Below, one piece after another: positions 16,301-24,646 of a stretch of DNA of 64,000 nucleotides. The notes beneath the pieces were generated by a model that was given only the letters and a program-made list of their open reading frames with translations, did not search any database and was not told the origin of the DNA. The position numbers and the translations under genes were made by a program. Every line of letters starts with the position of its first letter. Position 1 is the first letter of the stretch. This DNA is from Streptomyces sp. NBC_00414 (GTDB lineage Bacteria > Actinomycetota > Actinomycetes > Streptomycetales > Streptomycetaceae). The stretch spans positions 8,370,001-8,434,000 of the forward strand of contig NZ_CP107935.1 of assembly GCF_036038375.1 (NCBI RefSeq). The letters run 5' to 3'.

Positions 16301-17425
16301 ATGCCCGACGACCGTCCCGTAGCCCTCGACGAGTACCCCGTGCACCAGGTCCCCCTTTCGATGAAGCACGTGGCGACAGGGGACCGGAACGCCTACGACC
16401 GGTGCATCTTCCACGTCTTCGACCATCAGGGCCGCGCCCTGCTCGTCCTGGGGCTCGGGGTCTATCCGAACATGGGCGTCATCGACGCGTACGCCACCCT
16501 GCGTGTCGGGGACACCCTGCACGCCGTGCGCGCCTCGGACGCCCTCGACGACGACGAGCGGATGAGGCCGGCCGTCGGCCCGCTCCGGATCCACGTCGAA
16601 CGCCCCCTGAAGAACTTCGTCCTGAGCTGCGCGGCCGATCCCGACGACCCGGACGGACTGTCGTACGAGATCCACTGGTCCGCGGACTTCCCCGCGCTGT
16701 GGGAACCGCATCACGTCCAACGCCGGGGCGCCCGGCTCACGTTGGAGGGCAGGCGGTTCGTCCAGGCGGGCCGGTGCGACGGCTGGATCAAGGTCGCGGG
16801 GGAGGAGACGCGACTGTCGGACGGCGGCTGGACCGGCACCCGCGACCGCAGCTGGGGCACGCGTCCGCTCCCCGGTGAGGAGGGTGGCAGGCTGGCCGAG
16901 GAACACCGGACCGAGGGCTTCCACTGGCTCTGGTGTCCCGTCCGCTTCGAGGACCGATTCCTGATGGTCGTCACCCAGGAGGACGCCGACGGCCACCGGA
17001 CCCTGAACGACGCCACACTCGTACGTGCCGGGCAGCGCGACCGCCAACTCGGCTGGCCCCAGGCGGAGATCGCCTACCGGAGCGGCACCCGCCACCCGGA
17101 GCGCGCGACCGTCCACCTCGGTGATCCCCGCAAGCCGCTCGAACTGGGCGTCGAGATCCTGGCCTCCTCCCCGCTCGCCGTCGGCGCGGGCTACCCGCCC
17201 GCCGAGGACTGGCAGCACGGCACCTGGCAGGGCAGGGGCTGGACCGACCGCCGCACGTACGACCTCTCGGACCCGGCCGTACTCGGGCTCGCCGCGTACG
17301 GGGTGACCGACCACGCCGCCCGCTTCACCCTCGACGGGCGGACCGGGTACGGGATCTTCGAGCACGGCTCGTTCGGACGGCACGACCCGAGCGGCTTCAC
17401 CGGCTTCGACTCGGTCGCGCCGTGA
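16301..17425 (+). CDS. CrtC/AttH-like lipocalin-fold protein (unknown function)
   Basis: A 374-residue soluble protein beginning MPDDRPVALDEYPVHQVP. The sequence is beta-rich with paired halves (YDRCIFHVFDHQGRALLVLGLGVYPN and FHWLWCPVRFEDRFLMVVTQED), resembling the two-barrel lipocalin-like fold of hydroxyneurosporene synthase/AttH relatives (DUF7064/7065-like). Such proteins often stand beside acyl-CoA dehydrogenases and phosphotransferases in actinobacterial lipid or steroid gene sets, as here. The enzymatic role is unknown. GGGAGGCAG precedes the ATG at 16301; a long in-frame upstream extension is only the antisense of the low-complexity gene. Confidence 0.7.
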   Translation: MPDDRPVALDEYPVHQVPLSMKHVATGDRNAYDRCIFHVFDHQGRALLVLGLGVYPNMGVIDAYATLRVGDTLHAVRASDALDDDERMRPAVGPLRIHVERPLKNFVLSCAADPDDPDGLSYEIHWSADFPALWEPHHVQRRGARLTLEGRRFVQAGRCDGWIKVAGEETRLSDGGWTGTRDRSWGTRPLPGEEGGRLAEEHRTEGFHWLWCPVRFEDRFLMVVTQEDADGHRTLNDATLVRAGQRDRQLGWPQAEIAYRSGTRHPERATVHLGDPRKPLELGVEILASSPLAVGAGYPPAEDWQHGTWQGRGWTDRRTYDLSDPAVLGLAAYGVTDHAARFTLDGRTGYGIFEHGSFGRHDPSGFTGFDSVAP

Positions 17426-17482
17426 ACAGCGTCGAGGACGTGCAGGAAGCGCAGGGCGCGACGGACATGAAGGAGTGGAGAG

Positions 17483-18583
17483 ATGGCGACCGCACCCCGT
17501 CCCCGGCCCCGCACGACGACCCGTGACCCGGAGGAGCTCGCACGACGGCTGACCGCCTGGCTCGCCGGCCGGCTGCCCGGCGCCGGAGCGGTCGACGTCC
17601 GCGTCCCCGCGTCCAACGGACTGTCGAGCGAGACCCTGCTCTTCGACATCGAACACCCCCAACCACCGTGTCGTGCCTGCGCGTTGCGGCTCGCGGCGGA
17701 CCCGGCGGCGTACACCGTCTTCCCGGTCTACGACCTGCCGCGCCAGTACCGCACCATGCGGCTGGTCGCGGACCGCACGGACGTCCCGGTGCCGCGGGTG
17801 CTGTGGCTGGAGGAGGATCCGGGCCCGCTCGGGGCGCCCTTCTTCGTCATGGAACGCGTCGAGGGACGCGTACCGCCCGACGTCATGCCCTATACCTACG
17901 AGGGCAGTTGGCTGCACGCGGCGAGCGGGGCCGAGCGTGAACGGCTGGAGACGGCCTCGGTCGGACTCCTCGCCCGGTTGCACGACCAGGTCCCGGTGAA
18001 GGAGGCCGGTTTCCTCGCGTCCCCCGGAGACGGAAGCCCTCTGCGGAGCCACGTCGAGGCCCAACGCGCCTACTACGCATGGGTGGTCGACGGGCTGTCA
18101 CGCTCGCCCCTCATCGAGGCCGCCTTCGACCGGCTCGACACGCTCTGGCCGCGGGACGAGGGCGAGACGGTGATCAGCTGGGGCGACGCACGCATCGGGA
18201 ACGTCATCTACGACGGTTTCGAGCCCGTCGCGGTGCTCGACTGGGAGATGGCGGCACTGGCACCGCGCGAGGTCGACCTCGGCTGGATGATCTACCTGCA
18301 CCGCTTCTTCCAGGACCTCACGGAGAGCTTCGGACAGCGCGGACTGCCCGGCTTCCTGAGCAGGGACCGGGTGGAGGCGCGCTATGCCGAACTCACCGGC
18401 CACCCACCGCGGGACATGGACTTCCACATCCTGTACGCGGCACTGCGGCACGCCGTCGTCATGCTGCGCGTCGCCTACCGCCAGGTGCACTTCGGCGAGG
18501 CCGACGTCCCGGCGGATCCGGACACACTGATCCTGCACCATGACAGCCTGCGAGCCATGGTGCGGGGCGGTTACCGGGAATGA
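17483..18583 (+). CDS. Phosphotransferase family protein (aminoglycoside/choline kinase fold, ACAD10-like)
   Basis: A 366-residue APH-superfamily kinase. The nucleotide-binding lobe includes PRQYRTMRLVADRTDVPVPRVLWLE and FFVMERVEGRVPPDV. The catalytic loop reads VISWGDARIGNVIYD, a variant of HGDxxxxN in which Trp-Gly-Asp replaces His-Gly-Asp. The metal-binding motif is VLDWEMAALAPREVDLGW. This pattern is typical of acyl-CoA dehydrogenase-associated kinases (ACAD10/11 N-terminal type) acting on 4-hydroxy acids or similar compounds; the substrate here is unknown. It follows the CrtC-like gene by 57 bp, probably in one operon. Confidence 0.85.
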   Translation: MATAPRPRPRTTTRDPEELARRLTAWLAGRLPGAGAVDVRVPASNGLSSETLLFDIEHPQPPCRACALRLAADPAAYTVFPVYDLPRQYRTMRLVADRTDVPVPRVLWLEEDPGPLGAPFFVMERVEGRVPPDVMPYTYEGSWLHAASGAERERLETASVGLLARLHDQVPVKEAGFLASPGDGSPLRSHVEAQRAYYAWVVDGLSRSPLIEAAFDRLDTLWPRDEGETVISWGDARIGNVIYDGFEPVAVLDWEMAALAPREVDLGWMIYLHRFFQDLTESFGQRGLPGFLSRDRVEARYAELTGHPPRDMDFHILYAALRHAVVMLRVAYRQVHFGEADVPADPDTLILHHDSLRAMVRGGYRE

Positions 18584-18628
18584 GGACCCCCTCGGCGGGG
18601 ACCGGGCCGAGAAGGGTCAGTGCACGTT

Positions 18629-19066
18629 CTAGGCGGCCTCGCGCCGCATCACCGGCACCTGCCGGGGCCGCGAACCGGGGCCTCCGACGTGCGAGAAGGG
18701 CTGGGTCCGCCAGTCGAGTCCCTGAGGGAGCGTCAACAGCAGGGCCATCTCCTGCTCCTGGGCTTCCATCGTCTCGTCGGCGGGCTGGGCGTCGGCCGCC
18801 GCGCGGCCCGTACCGGCGCAGACCGTGAGCCCGAAGGGGTTCCACGGCGACGCGCAGAGCGCGTGCTCCGGCAGGCTCTCCTCGTCGGCCAGCAGCGCGA
18901 TGGGCTGCGCGCAGTCCGGGCAGATCACCCGGTACATCTCGAAGGTGTCGTACGCGTCGAGCTCCTCGCCGTCCAGGGCGTCAGATTCGACGCCCTCCGG
19001 CTCGGGCTCCACAACCGGCTGCTGCCGCTTGGACGCGGTACGACCAAGACGCTTCAGACTCTGCAT
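18629..19066 (-). CDS. Conserved hypothetical protein with CPDC motif
   Basis: A 145-residue soluble protein of unknown function. The N-terminus is basic (MQSLKRLGRTASKRQQ) and is followed by an acidic stretch (EGVESDALDGEELDAYDTFEMY). A single CPDC motif (VICPDCAQPIAL) and two later Cys residues (LCASPW, TVCAGTG) could bind a metal. The C-terminal third is Gln/Glu-rich. It has good GC3 throughout and no plausible competitor frame. It converges on the phosphotransferase gene with a 45-bp gap and is divergent from the Lrp gene. Confidence 0.7.
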   Translation of the reverse strand: MQSLKRLGRTASKRQQPVVEPEPEGVESDALDGEELDAYDTFEMYRVICPDCAQPIALLADEESLPEHALCASPWNPFGLTVCAGTGRAAADAQPADETMEAQEQEMALLLTLPQGLDWRTQPFSHVGGPGSRPRQVPVMRREAA

Positions 19067-19331
19067 GGGTTACTCCCCCTTGGATGGGCCGACAAGGTGC
19101 TGCGACCTCGGCCACAGCAAGCACTTCCCGTCCCGTCTCCGCGGTAATCACGAGAACATCACGGAAGCCGGCGGTGCCATGTGGCGTTCGTCACATGCTG
19201 CCCGCAGGTGCCCGACCCGGCTGGTTTGTACCCCGCGCATGCCGCGGGACCGCCCCGTCCACATCACAAAGCGGGTATGACCTGCGCAGCTGAGTACACG
19301 GGGGGATCAAGGGCACTGTAGGTTCTCCGCC

Positions 19332-19772
19332 ATGGAGGAGCTGGACCGCCACATCGTGCAGCTGCTCGTCGAAGACGGGCGGATGAGTTACACCGACCTG
19401 GGCAAGGCCACGGGCCTGTCCACGTCGGCCGTGCACCAGCGGGTGCGCCGGCTGGAGCAGCGGGGCGTCATCCGCGGGTATGCCGCGGTCGTCGACCCGG
19501 AGGCCGTGGGACTGCCGCTGACGGCCTTCATCTCGGTGAAACCCTTCGACCCCAGTGCCCCGGACGACATCGCCGAACGGCTGGCGGGGGTCCCGGAGAT
19601 CGAGGCCTGCCACAGCGTCGCCGGCGACGAGAACTACATCCTCAAGGTCCGTGTCGCGACACCGCACGAGCTGGAGGAGCTGCTCGCGCGCCTGCGCTCG
19701 CTGGCGGGGGTGTCCACGCGGACGACGGTGGTCCTCTCGACGCCGTACGAGGCCCGGCCGCCGAAGATCTGA
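19332..19772 (+). CDS. Lrp/AsnC-family transcriptional regulator
   Basis: A 146-residue regulator with the usual two domains: an N-terminal helix-turn-helix (ELDRHIVQLLVEDGRMSYTDLGKATGLSTSAVHQRVRRLEQRGV in outline, residues 3-47) and a C-terminal RAM/ASNC effector-binding domain (EIEACHSVAGDENYILKVRV). Members sense amino acids or related compounds as octamers. The length is normal. It lies 154 bp before the amidohydrolase gene on the same strand and may control it. The upstream gap at 19067-19331 presumably holds divergent promoters; no clear operator was recognised. Confidence 0.93.
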   Translation: MEELDRHIVQLLVEDGRMSYTDLGKATGLSTSAVHQRVRRLEQRGVIRGYAAVVDPEAVGLPLTAFISVKPFDPSAPDDIAERLAGVPEIEACHSVAGDENYILKVRVATPHELEELLARLRSLAGVSTRTTVVLSTPYEARPPKI

Positions 19773-19926
19773 GGCGGGGTCTTCACCAAGGTCGGCTCCT
19801 GCGTCTGCGGGCCGATGGTGGCTGCTCGCGCCCCGCGGCGGAGCCGCATACGGGCACGGCCTCGCTCCCCCCGGGGGCTGCGCCCCGCTGACCGGGTCGC
19901 GCTGCCGAGGGGCGAGACTGTTGTCC

Positions 19927-21615
19927 ATGAGTGAGAGCACCACCGAACCCGAGCCGAGCCGCACCCCCTCGGGCACACCACGTACGACACCGTCCGGTCA
20001 GGACGACGGCTCCCGCGGAGCGCGGACCCTGCTGCTGCGGGGCGGCGAAGTGCACAGCCCCGCCGACCCGTTCGCCACCGCGATGGTCGTGGAACGCGGA
20101 CAGGTCGCCTGGGTCGGCTCGGAGGGCGCCGCCGACGCGTTCTCGGACGGCGTGGACGAGGTGGTCGACCTCGAAGGGGCGCTCGTCACCCCGGCGTTCA
20201 CCGACGCGCACGTGCACACCACGGCCACCGGCCTCGCCCTCACCGGCCTCGACCTCTCCGACGCCCGCGCCCTCGGCGACGCGCTGGCCCGCGTACGGGA
20301 CTTCGCGGCCTCCCGCCCCGCCGACCGGGTGCTTCTCGGGCACGGCTGGGACGCGTCCCGCTGGCCCGAGCGGCGGCCCCCGCGGCGCGACGAGCTCGAC
20401 GAGGCCACCGGCGGCCGCCCGCTCTACCTCAGCCGCATCGACGTCCACTCGGCCGTCGCCACCACGGCCATGCTCGACCTGGCGCCGGGCGTGCGCGGGG
20501 CGGCCGGGTTCGAGGACGGCGAACCGCTCACCCGCGACGCCCATCACGCCGTACGCGCCGCCGCGTTCGCGGCCGTGACGCCGGCGCAGCGCACGGAGGC
20601 CCAGCGCGCGGCCCTGCGGCACGCGGCCTCGCTCGGCATCGGCTCCGTGCACGAGTGCGCGGGCCCGGAGATCTCCTCCGAGGACGACTTCACCGGGCTG
20701 CTGCGGCTCGCCGCCGAAGAGGCCGGCCCCCGTGTCGTCGGCTACTGGGCCGAGCAGGACGTCACCAAGGCCCTCGCCCTGGGAGCCGCAGGCGCGGCGG
20801 GCGACCTCTTCGTGGACGGCGCCCTCGGCTCGCACACGGCCTGTCTGCACCGGCCGTACACCGACGCGGACCACACCGGCACGGCCTACCTGGACACCGC
20901 TGCCGTCGCCGCCCATGTGGTGGCGTGCACCGAGGCGGGGCTCCAGGCGGGCTTCCACGCCATCGGAGACGCCGCCGTGGCCTCGGTGGTCGACGGTATG
21001 CGCGCAGCCGCCGAGAAGGTCGGTCTGGCCCGCGTACGCGCCGCCCGGCACCGCGTCGAGCACGCCGAGATGCTCACGCCCGGGACGATCGCCGGTTTCG
21101 CCGACCTCGGCCTCACCGCATCCGTCCAGCCGGCCTTCGACGCGCTGTGGGGCGGCGAGGAGGGCATGTACGCCGAGCGCCTGGGTGCCGAGCGCGCCCG
21201 CACGCTCAACCCCTACGCGGCCCTGCTGCGGGCCGGCGTGCCGCTCGCCTTCGGTTCCGACAGCCCCGTCACGCCGCTCGACCCCTGGGGCACGATCCGT
21301 GCCGCCGCCTTCCATCGAACTCCTGAGCACCGGGTGTCCGTCCGCGCCGCCTTCACGGCGCACACGCGGGGCGGCTGGCGGGCGGTCGGACGGGACGACG
21401 GGGGGTCCCTGGTGCCGGGCGCGCCCGCGGACTACGCCGTGTGGCGCACCGAGGAACTCGTGGTCCAGGCCCCGGACGACCGGGTGGCCCGCTGGTCGAC
21501 CGACCCCCGCTCCGGAACCCCTGGACTGCCCGACCTGTCACCCGGCGCGGGCCTGCCCGTCTGTCTGCGTACCGTGGTGGACGGTCGAACCGTATTCGTA
21601 CGGCCGGACGAGTGA
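19927..21615 (+). CDS. YtcJ-type amidohydrolase
   Basis: A 562-residue metal-dependent hydrolase of the amidohydrolase_3 (YtcJ) group. An N-terminal beta segment (RTLLLRGGEVHSPADPFATAMV) leads to the metal motif FTDAHVHTT. The later ligands and family markers are GFHAIGDAAV, RHRVEHAEML and GSDSPVTPLDPWGTI. Relatives hydrolyse amide or ester links in small molecules; the substrate is unknown. The ATG at 19927 is chosen as the first start at the boundary of coding bias. The N-terminal ~35 residues are Ser/Thr/Pro-rich and probably disordered. Confidence 0.88.
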   Translation: MSESTTEPEPSRTPSGTPRTTPSGQDDGSRGARTLLLRGGEVHSPADPFATAMVVERGQVAWVGSEGAADAFSDGVDEVVDLEGALVTPAFTDAHVHTTATGLALTGLDLSDARALGDALARVRDFAASRPADRVLLGHGWDASRWPERRPPRRDELDEATGGRPLYLSRIDVHSAVATTAMLDLAPGVRGAAGFEDGEPLTRDAHHAVRAAAFAAVTPAQRTEAQRAALRHAASLGIGSVHECAGPEISSEDDFTGLLRLAAEEAGPRVVGYWAEQDVTKALALGAAGAAGDLFVDGALGSHTACLHRPYTDADHTGTAYLDTAAVAAHVVACTEAGLQAGFHAIGDAAVASVVDGMRAAAEKVGLARVRAARHRVEHAEMLTPGTIAGFADLGLTASVQPAFDALWGGEEGMYAERLGAERARTLNPYAALLRAGVPLAFGSDSPVTPLDPWGTIRAAAFHRTPEHRVSVRAAFTAHTRGGWRAVGRDDGGSLVPGAPADYAVWRTEELVVQAPDDRVARWSTDPRSGTPGLPDLSPGAGLPVCLRTVVDGRTVFVRPDE

Positions 21616-22118
21616 TGTCCCGGGGTGGCGCGGAGCCGATCATGGCCCGGCGGCGCGTCGCGCGACCTGCGCATCCTCGGCGCTGACCAGGCATTTGATG
21701 GAAAACCCGCAGGTGGAACGACTGTTGACAGTGAGCGGCAGGTGGCCGGTAGGTTCGGCCGGGTCCACCACCGGACGTCCGACCGGTGAACTTCCGCGCA
21801 GTCGCCGCAGCGCAGTTGGGTCAGGGGTGGTGTGCCGCACCGGCGCACCACCACTGGGAGCCAGGCCCAGCGACCGTGCCACGGGGCGAGGGAACGTTCC
21901 GGCCGGATGGTGTGACCCGGGTGGGGCCCGGACGCTCAGTAGACAACGGCTTTCGGTCGACCCGCAGCCAGCGGGTCCCAGGTCGGCCCGAAGGGCGCCG
22001 GGCCCCGATCCGCAGTTCCGACCCTCTCTGCGAGACTTTCAAGTCGGCGCCTTACCTGCGTGAAGAGCGACGCTCGCTATGGTGGTGCCCCTTCGCACGG
22101 AAGTCTTAAGGGGAAGCT
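21616..22118. other. Intergenic region upstream of ppm1
   Basis: No credible gene was found in this 503-bp gap; open frames here lack family features. TTGACA at 21725-21730 with TAGGTT at 21750-21755 (19-bp spacing) is a weak promoter candidate, which would leave a long leader of about 350 bases before ppm1. The last bases hold the AAGGGGA ribosome binding site of ppm1. Confidence 0.35.
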
Positions 22119-22886
22119 GTGAACGACGGCGTTGAGCGACATTTCGGTCCGCTCGGCACGACCTTGGTGATCATCCCGACCTTCAACGAGGCGGAGAACA
22201 TCAAGAGGATCGTCGGCCGGGTGCGGGCCGCCGTGCCCGCGGCGCACGTCCTGATCGCCGACGACAACAGCCCCGACGGCACCGGCAAACTCGCCGACGA
22301 GCTGACCGTCGAGGACGACCACGTCCACGTGCTGCACCGCAAGGGCAAGGAAGGCCTCGGCGCCGCCTACCTCGCGGGCTTCTCCTGGGGCCTGGAACAC
22401 GGGTACGGGGTCCTCGTCGAGATGGACGCCGACGGCTCGCACCAGCCCGAGGAACTGCCCCGGCTGCTGACCGCCCTCAAGGGGGCCGATCTGGTGCTCG
22501 GATCCCGCTGGGTGCCGGGCGGCAGGGTGGTGAACTGGCCCAAGTCCCGTGAGTTCCTCTCGCGCGGCGGAAGCCTGTACTCGCGCGTCCTGCTCGACGT
22601 GCCGATCCGTGACGTCACCGGCGGCTATCGGGCCTTCCGGCGCGAGACCCTGGAGCGCCTCGGCCTCGGAGAGGTCTCCTCGCAGGGTTACTGCTTCCAG
22701 GTCGACCTGGCCCGCCGGGCCGTGAGAGCCGGGTGTCACGTGGTCGAGGTGCCGATCACCTTCGTCGAGCGCGAACTGGGTGACTCCAAGATGAGCCGCG
22801 ACATCCTGGTGGAGGCCCTGTGGCGGGTCACCACGTGGGGTGTGGGGGAGCGGGCCGGGCGAGTGCTGGGGCGCAAGCAGCCCTGA
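22119..22886 (+). CDS. ppm1: Polyprenol monophosphomannose synthase
   Basis: A 255-residue GT2 glycosyltransferase moving mannose from GDP-mannose to a polyprenyl phosphate, giving the lipid donor for protein O-mannosylation and other extracytoplasmic mannosyl transfers. The family sequence is clear: LVIIPTFNEAENI, IADDNSPDGT, the DAD motif in VEMDADGSHQPEE, LVLGSRWVPGG and DVTGGYRAFRRETL. There is no C-terminal membrane domain and no N-terminal acyltransferase as in mycobacterial fused Ppm1, so the enzyme is the soluble catalytic unit. GTG start with AAGGGGA 5 bases ahead. Gene order (ppm1, fxsA, rbpA) matches S. coelicolor, where ppm1 is needed for phiC31 infection. Confidence 0.92.
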   Translation: MNDGVERHFGPLGTTLVIIPTFNEAENIKRIVGRVRAAVPAAHVLIADDNSPDGTGKLADELTVEDDHVHVLHRKGKEGLGAAYLAGFSWGLEHGYGVLVEMDADGSHQPEELPRLLTALKGADLVLGSRWVPGGRVVNWPKSREFLSRGGSLYSRVLLDVPIRDVTGGYRAFRRETLERLGLGEVSSQGYCFQVDLARRAVRAGCHVVEVPITFVERELGDSKMSRDILVEALWRVTTWGVGERAGRVLGRKQP

Positions 22887-23000
22887 GGCTCGTCCGTTCC
22901 GGCCGAGTCCCACGGGCACCCAGGCCCCCAGGCGAGGCGCACAGGTGGGGCTGATCTCCTGTTTATGTCGTACTGAGCCCTGGCCAGGCACACTGGAGAC

Positions 23001-23591
23001 ATGACGACTGGCGCATCGATCCCGCCCTCCTCCTCCGCTTCCTCCGGTCGGCCCCGGCGCTCCCGGCTGCTGAGGTTCCTGCCGCTGGGCGTCGCCGCGT
23101 GGCTCGTGCTGGAGATCTGGCTGCTGACGGTGGTGGCGGGCGCGGCCAGCGGCTTCGCGGTGGTGGTGCTGCTGATCGCCGGGTTCGTCCTCGGGTCCGT
23201 GGTCATCAAGCGGGCCGGTCGGCGGGCCTTCCGTGCGCTGAGCGAGACGCTGCAACAGCAGCAGAGCGGGGCGCTGCCTGAGGGCCGGGCCAATTCCGAG
23301 GGCAACGGCCTGATGATGCTCGGGGGACTCCTCCTGATGCTGCCGGGGCTGATCTCCGACGCGCTCGGGCTGCTTCTGCTGGTGCCGCCGGTACAGAAGG
23401 CGCTGGGCCGGTATGCGGAGCGGACGTTCGAGCGCAAGGTGCGGGAGGCTTCGGGGTCCTTCGGCAGCGCGTTTCAGCAGGCGCGGATTCATCGGCCCGA
23501 CGGGAAGGTCGTGCAGGGCGAGGTGATCCGCGAGGACGCGCCGCGGGACCGCCGGGACAACCCGGGCTCACACCCGCCGCTGACCGGCTGA
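23001..23591 (+). CDS. fxsA: FxsA family membrane protein
   Basis: A 196-residue membrane protein of the FxsA family. Three to four hydrophobic segments are visible: FLPLGVAAWLVLEIWLLTVV, GFAVVVLLIAGFVLGSVVI, and MLGGLLLMLPGLISDALGLLLLVPP, the last containing the family-typical LPG-ISD pattern. The C-terminal ~60 residues are soluble and charged. In E. coli overproduced FxsA relieves phage T7 exclusion by the F plasmid; the normal role is unknown. It starts 114 bp after ppm1 on the same strand. Confidence 0.9.
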   Translation: MTTGASIPPSSSASSGRPRRSRLLRFLPLGVAAWLVLEIWLLTVVAGAASGFAVVVLLIAGFVLGSVVIKRAGRRAFRALSETLQQQQSGALPEGRANSEGNGLMMLGGLLLMLPGLISDALGLLLLVPPVQKALGRYAERTFERKVREASGSFGSAFQQARIHRPDGKVVQGEVIREDAPRDRRDNPGSHPPLTG

Positions 23592-23645
23592 GGCCCCGGC
23601 AGGGGGTCTTCCGCCCCCGCCGCCCCTACCCACCCCGTAACAACC

Positions 23646-23880
23646 AGGGGGCTCCGCCCCCGAACCCCCGCTCCTCAAACGCCGGAGGGGCTGAGAGCTC
23701 AGGGGCTCCGCCCCCACCCTCCTGCTCCACATGCGCCGGAGGGGCTGGGCTGCTCAGGGGCGCGGGGAACAGCGCAGTCTTTTAGGGGCGCGGGGAACGG
23801 CGCGATCAGCCACGGCGGACCCGCACCCGCGAAGACTGCCGGACGGTTGGTCGTTCTTCAGGGGCGCGGGGAACTGCGCA
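23646..23880 (+). repeat. Repeat cluster between convergent fxsA and rbpA
   Basis: Two kinds of repeats follow each other. First, two copies of a unit with GGGGCTCCGCCCC and a CGCCGGAGGGGCTG end (23647-23693 and 23701-23748); the first copy contains a perfect GGGGG-CTCCG-CCCCC hairpin at 23647-23661 that can terminate fxsA. Then three copies of the GGGGCGCGGGGAAC core at about 23757, 23784 and 23861. The rest of the gap to 24017 shows no supportable gene. Confidence 0.75.
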
Positions 23881-24017
23881 CGGCCCCCAGCCCCAGAATG
23901 GCCGGCACCCGAAAAACCGAGCCCCACGCAAACGCACAGAACCGCAGGAACCGTACCCAAAGGTACGGCGCCCGCGGTCGCGTGCGTGCGCTGTATGCCG
24001 CTCAACCCCCGGAGGGG

Positions 24018-24392
24018 CTACGCGGACTTGCGGCTGTCCCGAGGGTGGACCGCAATGTTCATGGCTCCGGATCGAAGCACGGCCAAGCGCTCTTCGAGGA
24101 CCTCTTCGAGCTCCTCTCGCGTACGCCGTTCCATCAGCATGTCCCAATGCGTACGCGCGGGCTTGGCCTTCTTCTCTTCAGGGCCGTCGCCGTCCACCAG
24201 GAGTGCCTGGGCCCCGCAGACCTTGCACTCCCACTCCGGCGGGATCTCCGCCTCCACCGAGAAGGGCATCTCGAATCGATGGCCCTTCTCGCATGCGTAC
24301 TCCACGGCCTGGCGCGGGGCCAGGTCGATGCCGCGGTCCGTCTCGTAGCTAGTCACCACGAGGCGCGTGCCGCGAAGAGCTCGCTCACTCAT
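24018..24392 (-). CDS. rbpA: RNA polymerase-binding protein RbpA
   Basis: A 124-residue actinobacterial RNA polymerase accessory protein that binds principal sigma factors (HrdB type) and core polymerase and stabilises the open complex. The sequence begins MSERALRGTRLVVTSYETD. It keeps all four zinc ligands of the S. coelicolor protein: Cys34, His38, Cys56 and Cys59. The sigma-interaction helix follows (RTHWDMLMERRTREELEEVLEERLAVLR). It is transcribed from a consensus sigma-R promoter 60-90 bp upstream, which fits its known induction by disulphide stress. It is flanked by fxsA (convergent) and an MFS gene (co-directional). Confidence 0.97.
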   Translation of the reverse strand: MSERALRGTRLVVTSYETDRGIDLAPRQAVEYACEKGHRFEMPFSVEAEIPPEWECKVCGAQALLVDGDGPEEKKAKPARTHWDMLMERRTREELEEVLEERLAVLRSGAMNIAVHPRDSRKSA

Positions 24393-24453
24393 GAATCGTG
24401 CCTCCCGGGCTTGTCGCCCACAGGACAGGTGTCGCTGTCGTCGTCATCCGGTC

Positions 24454-24480
24454 AACGTCCGGTCGGCGGTAAAGATTCCC
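24454..24480 (-). promoter_or_regulatory. Sigma-R promoter of rbpA
   Basis: On the minus strand, GGGAAT (ending the -35 at 24475-24480) is followed after exactly 18 bases by GTT (24454-24456, in the context GTTGAC). This is the full GGAAT-N18-GTT consensus of the thiol-oxidative stress sigma factor SigR. The rbpA gene is a known SigR target in S. coelicolor. The start codon lies about 60 bp downstream. Confidence 0.88.
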
Positions 24481-24540
24481 GTTCCGGGTCGTGCGTCGCC
24501 GTCGTAGCCGCCCTTGTAGTACCCACCTGCGCCCGGTTTG

Positions 24541-24562
24541 TCACATCTGACAGCAGATGTGA
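24541..24562. other. Perfect 9-bp inverted repeat between MFS gene and rbpA
   Basis: TCACATCTG at 24541-24549 and CAGATGTGA at 24554-24562 enclose the 4-base loop ACAG. It lies 85 bp after the MFS stop codon and about 60 bp ahead of the rbpA SigR promoter. It could be the MFS terminator or an operator; the stem is less GC-rich than other terminators here. Confidence 0.5.
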
Positions 24563-24646
24563 CCCGGTGTTGCGGCATCTTTGACGCGCAGTAACGGTAC
24601 GCCTGGCAGGCCAAACGCGTACACTACCGCCCTTTGGCCCCGAGTG

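Noticed and set aside
21786..22109. A 107-residue open frame upstream of ppm1
   Set aside because: No domain, weak coding bias, no ribosome binding site; it fits leader or intergenic DNA better.
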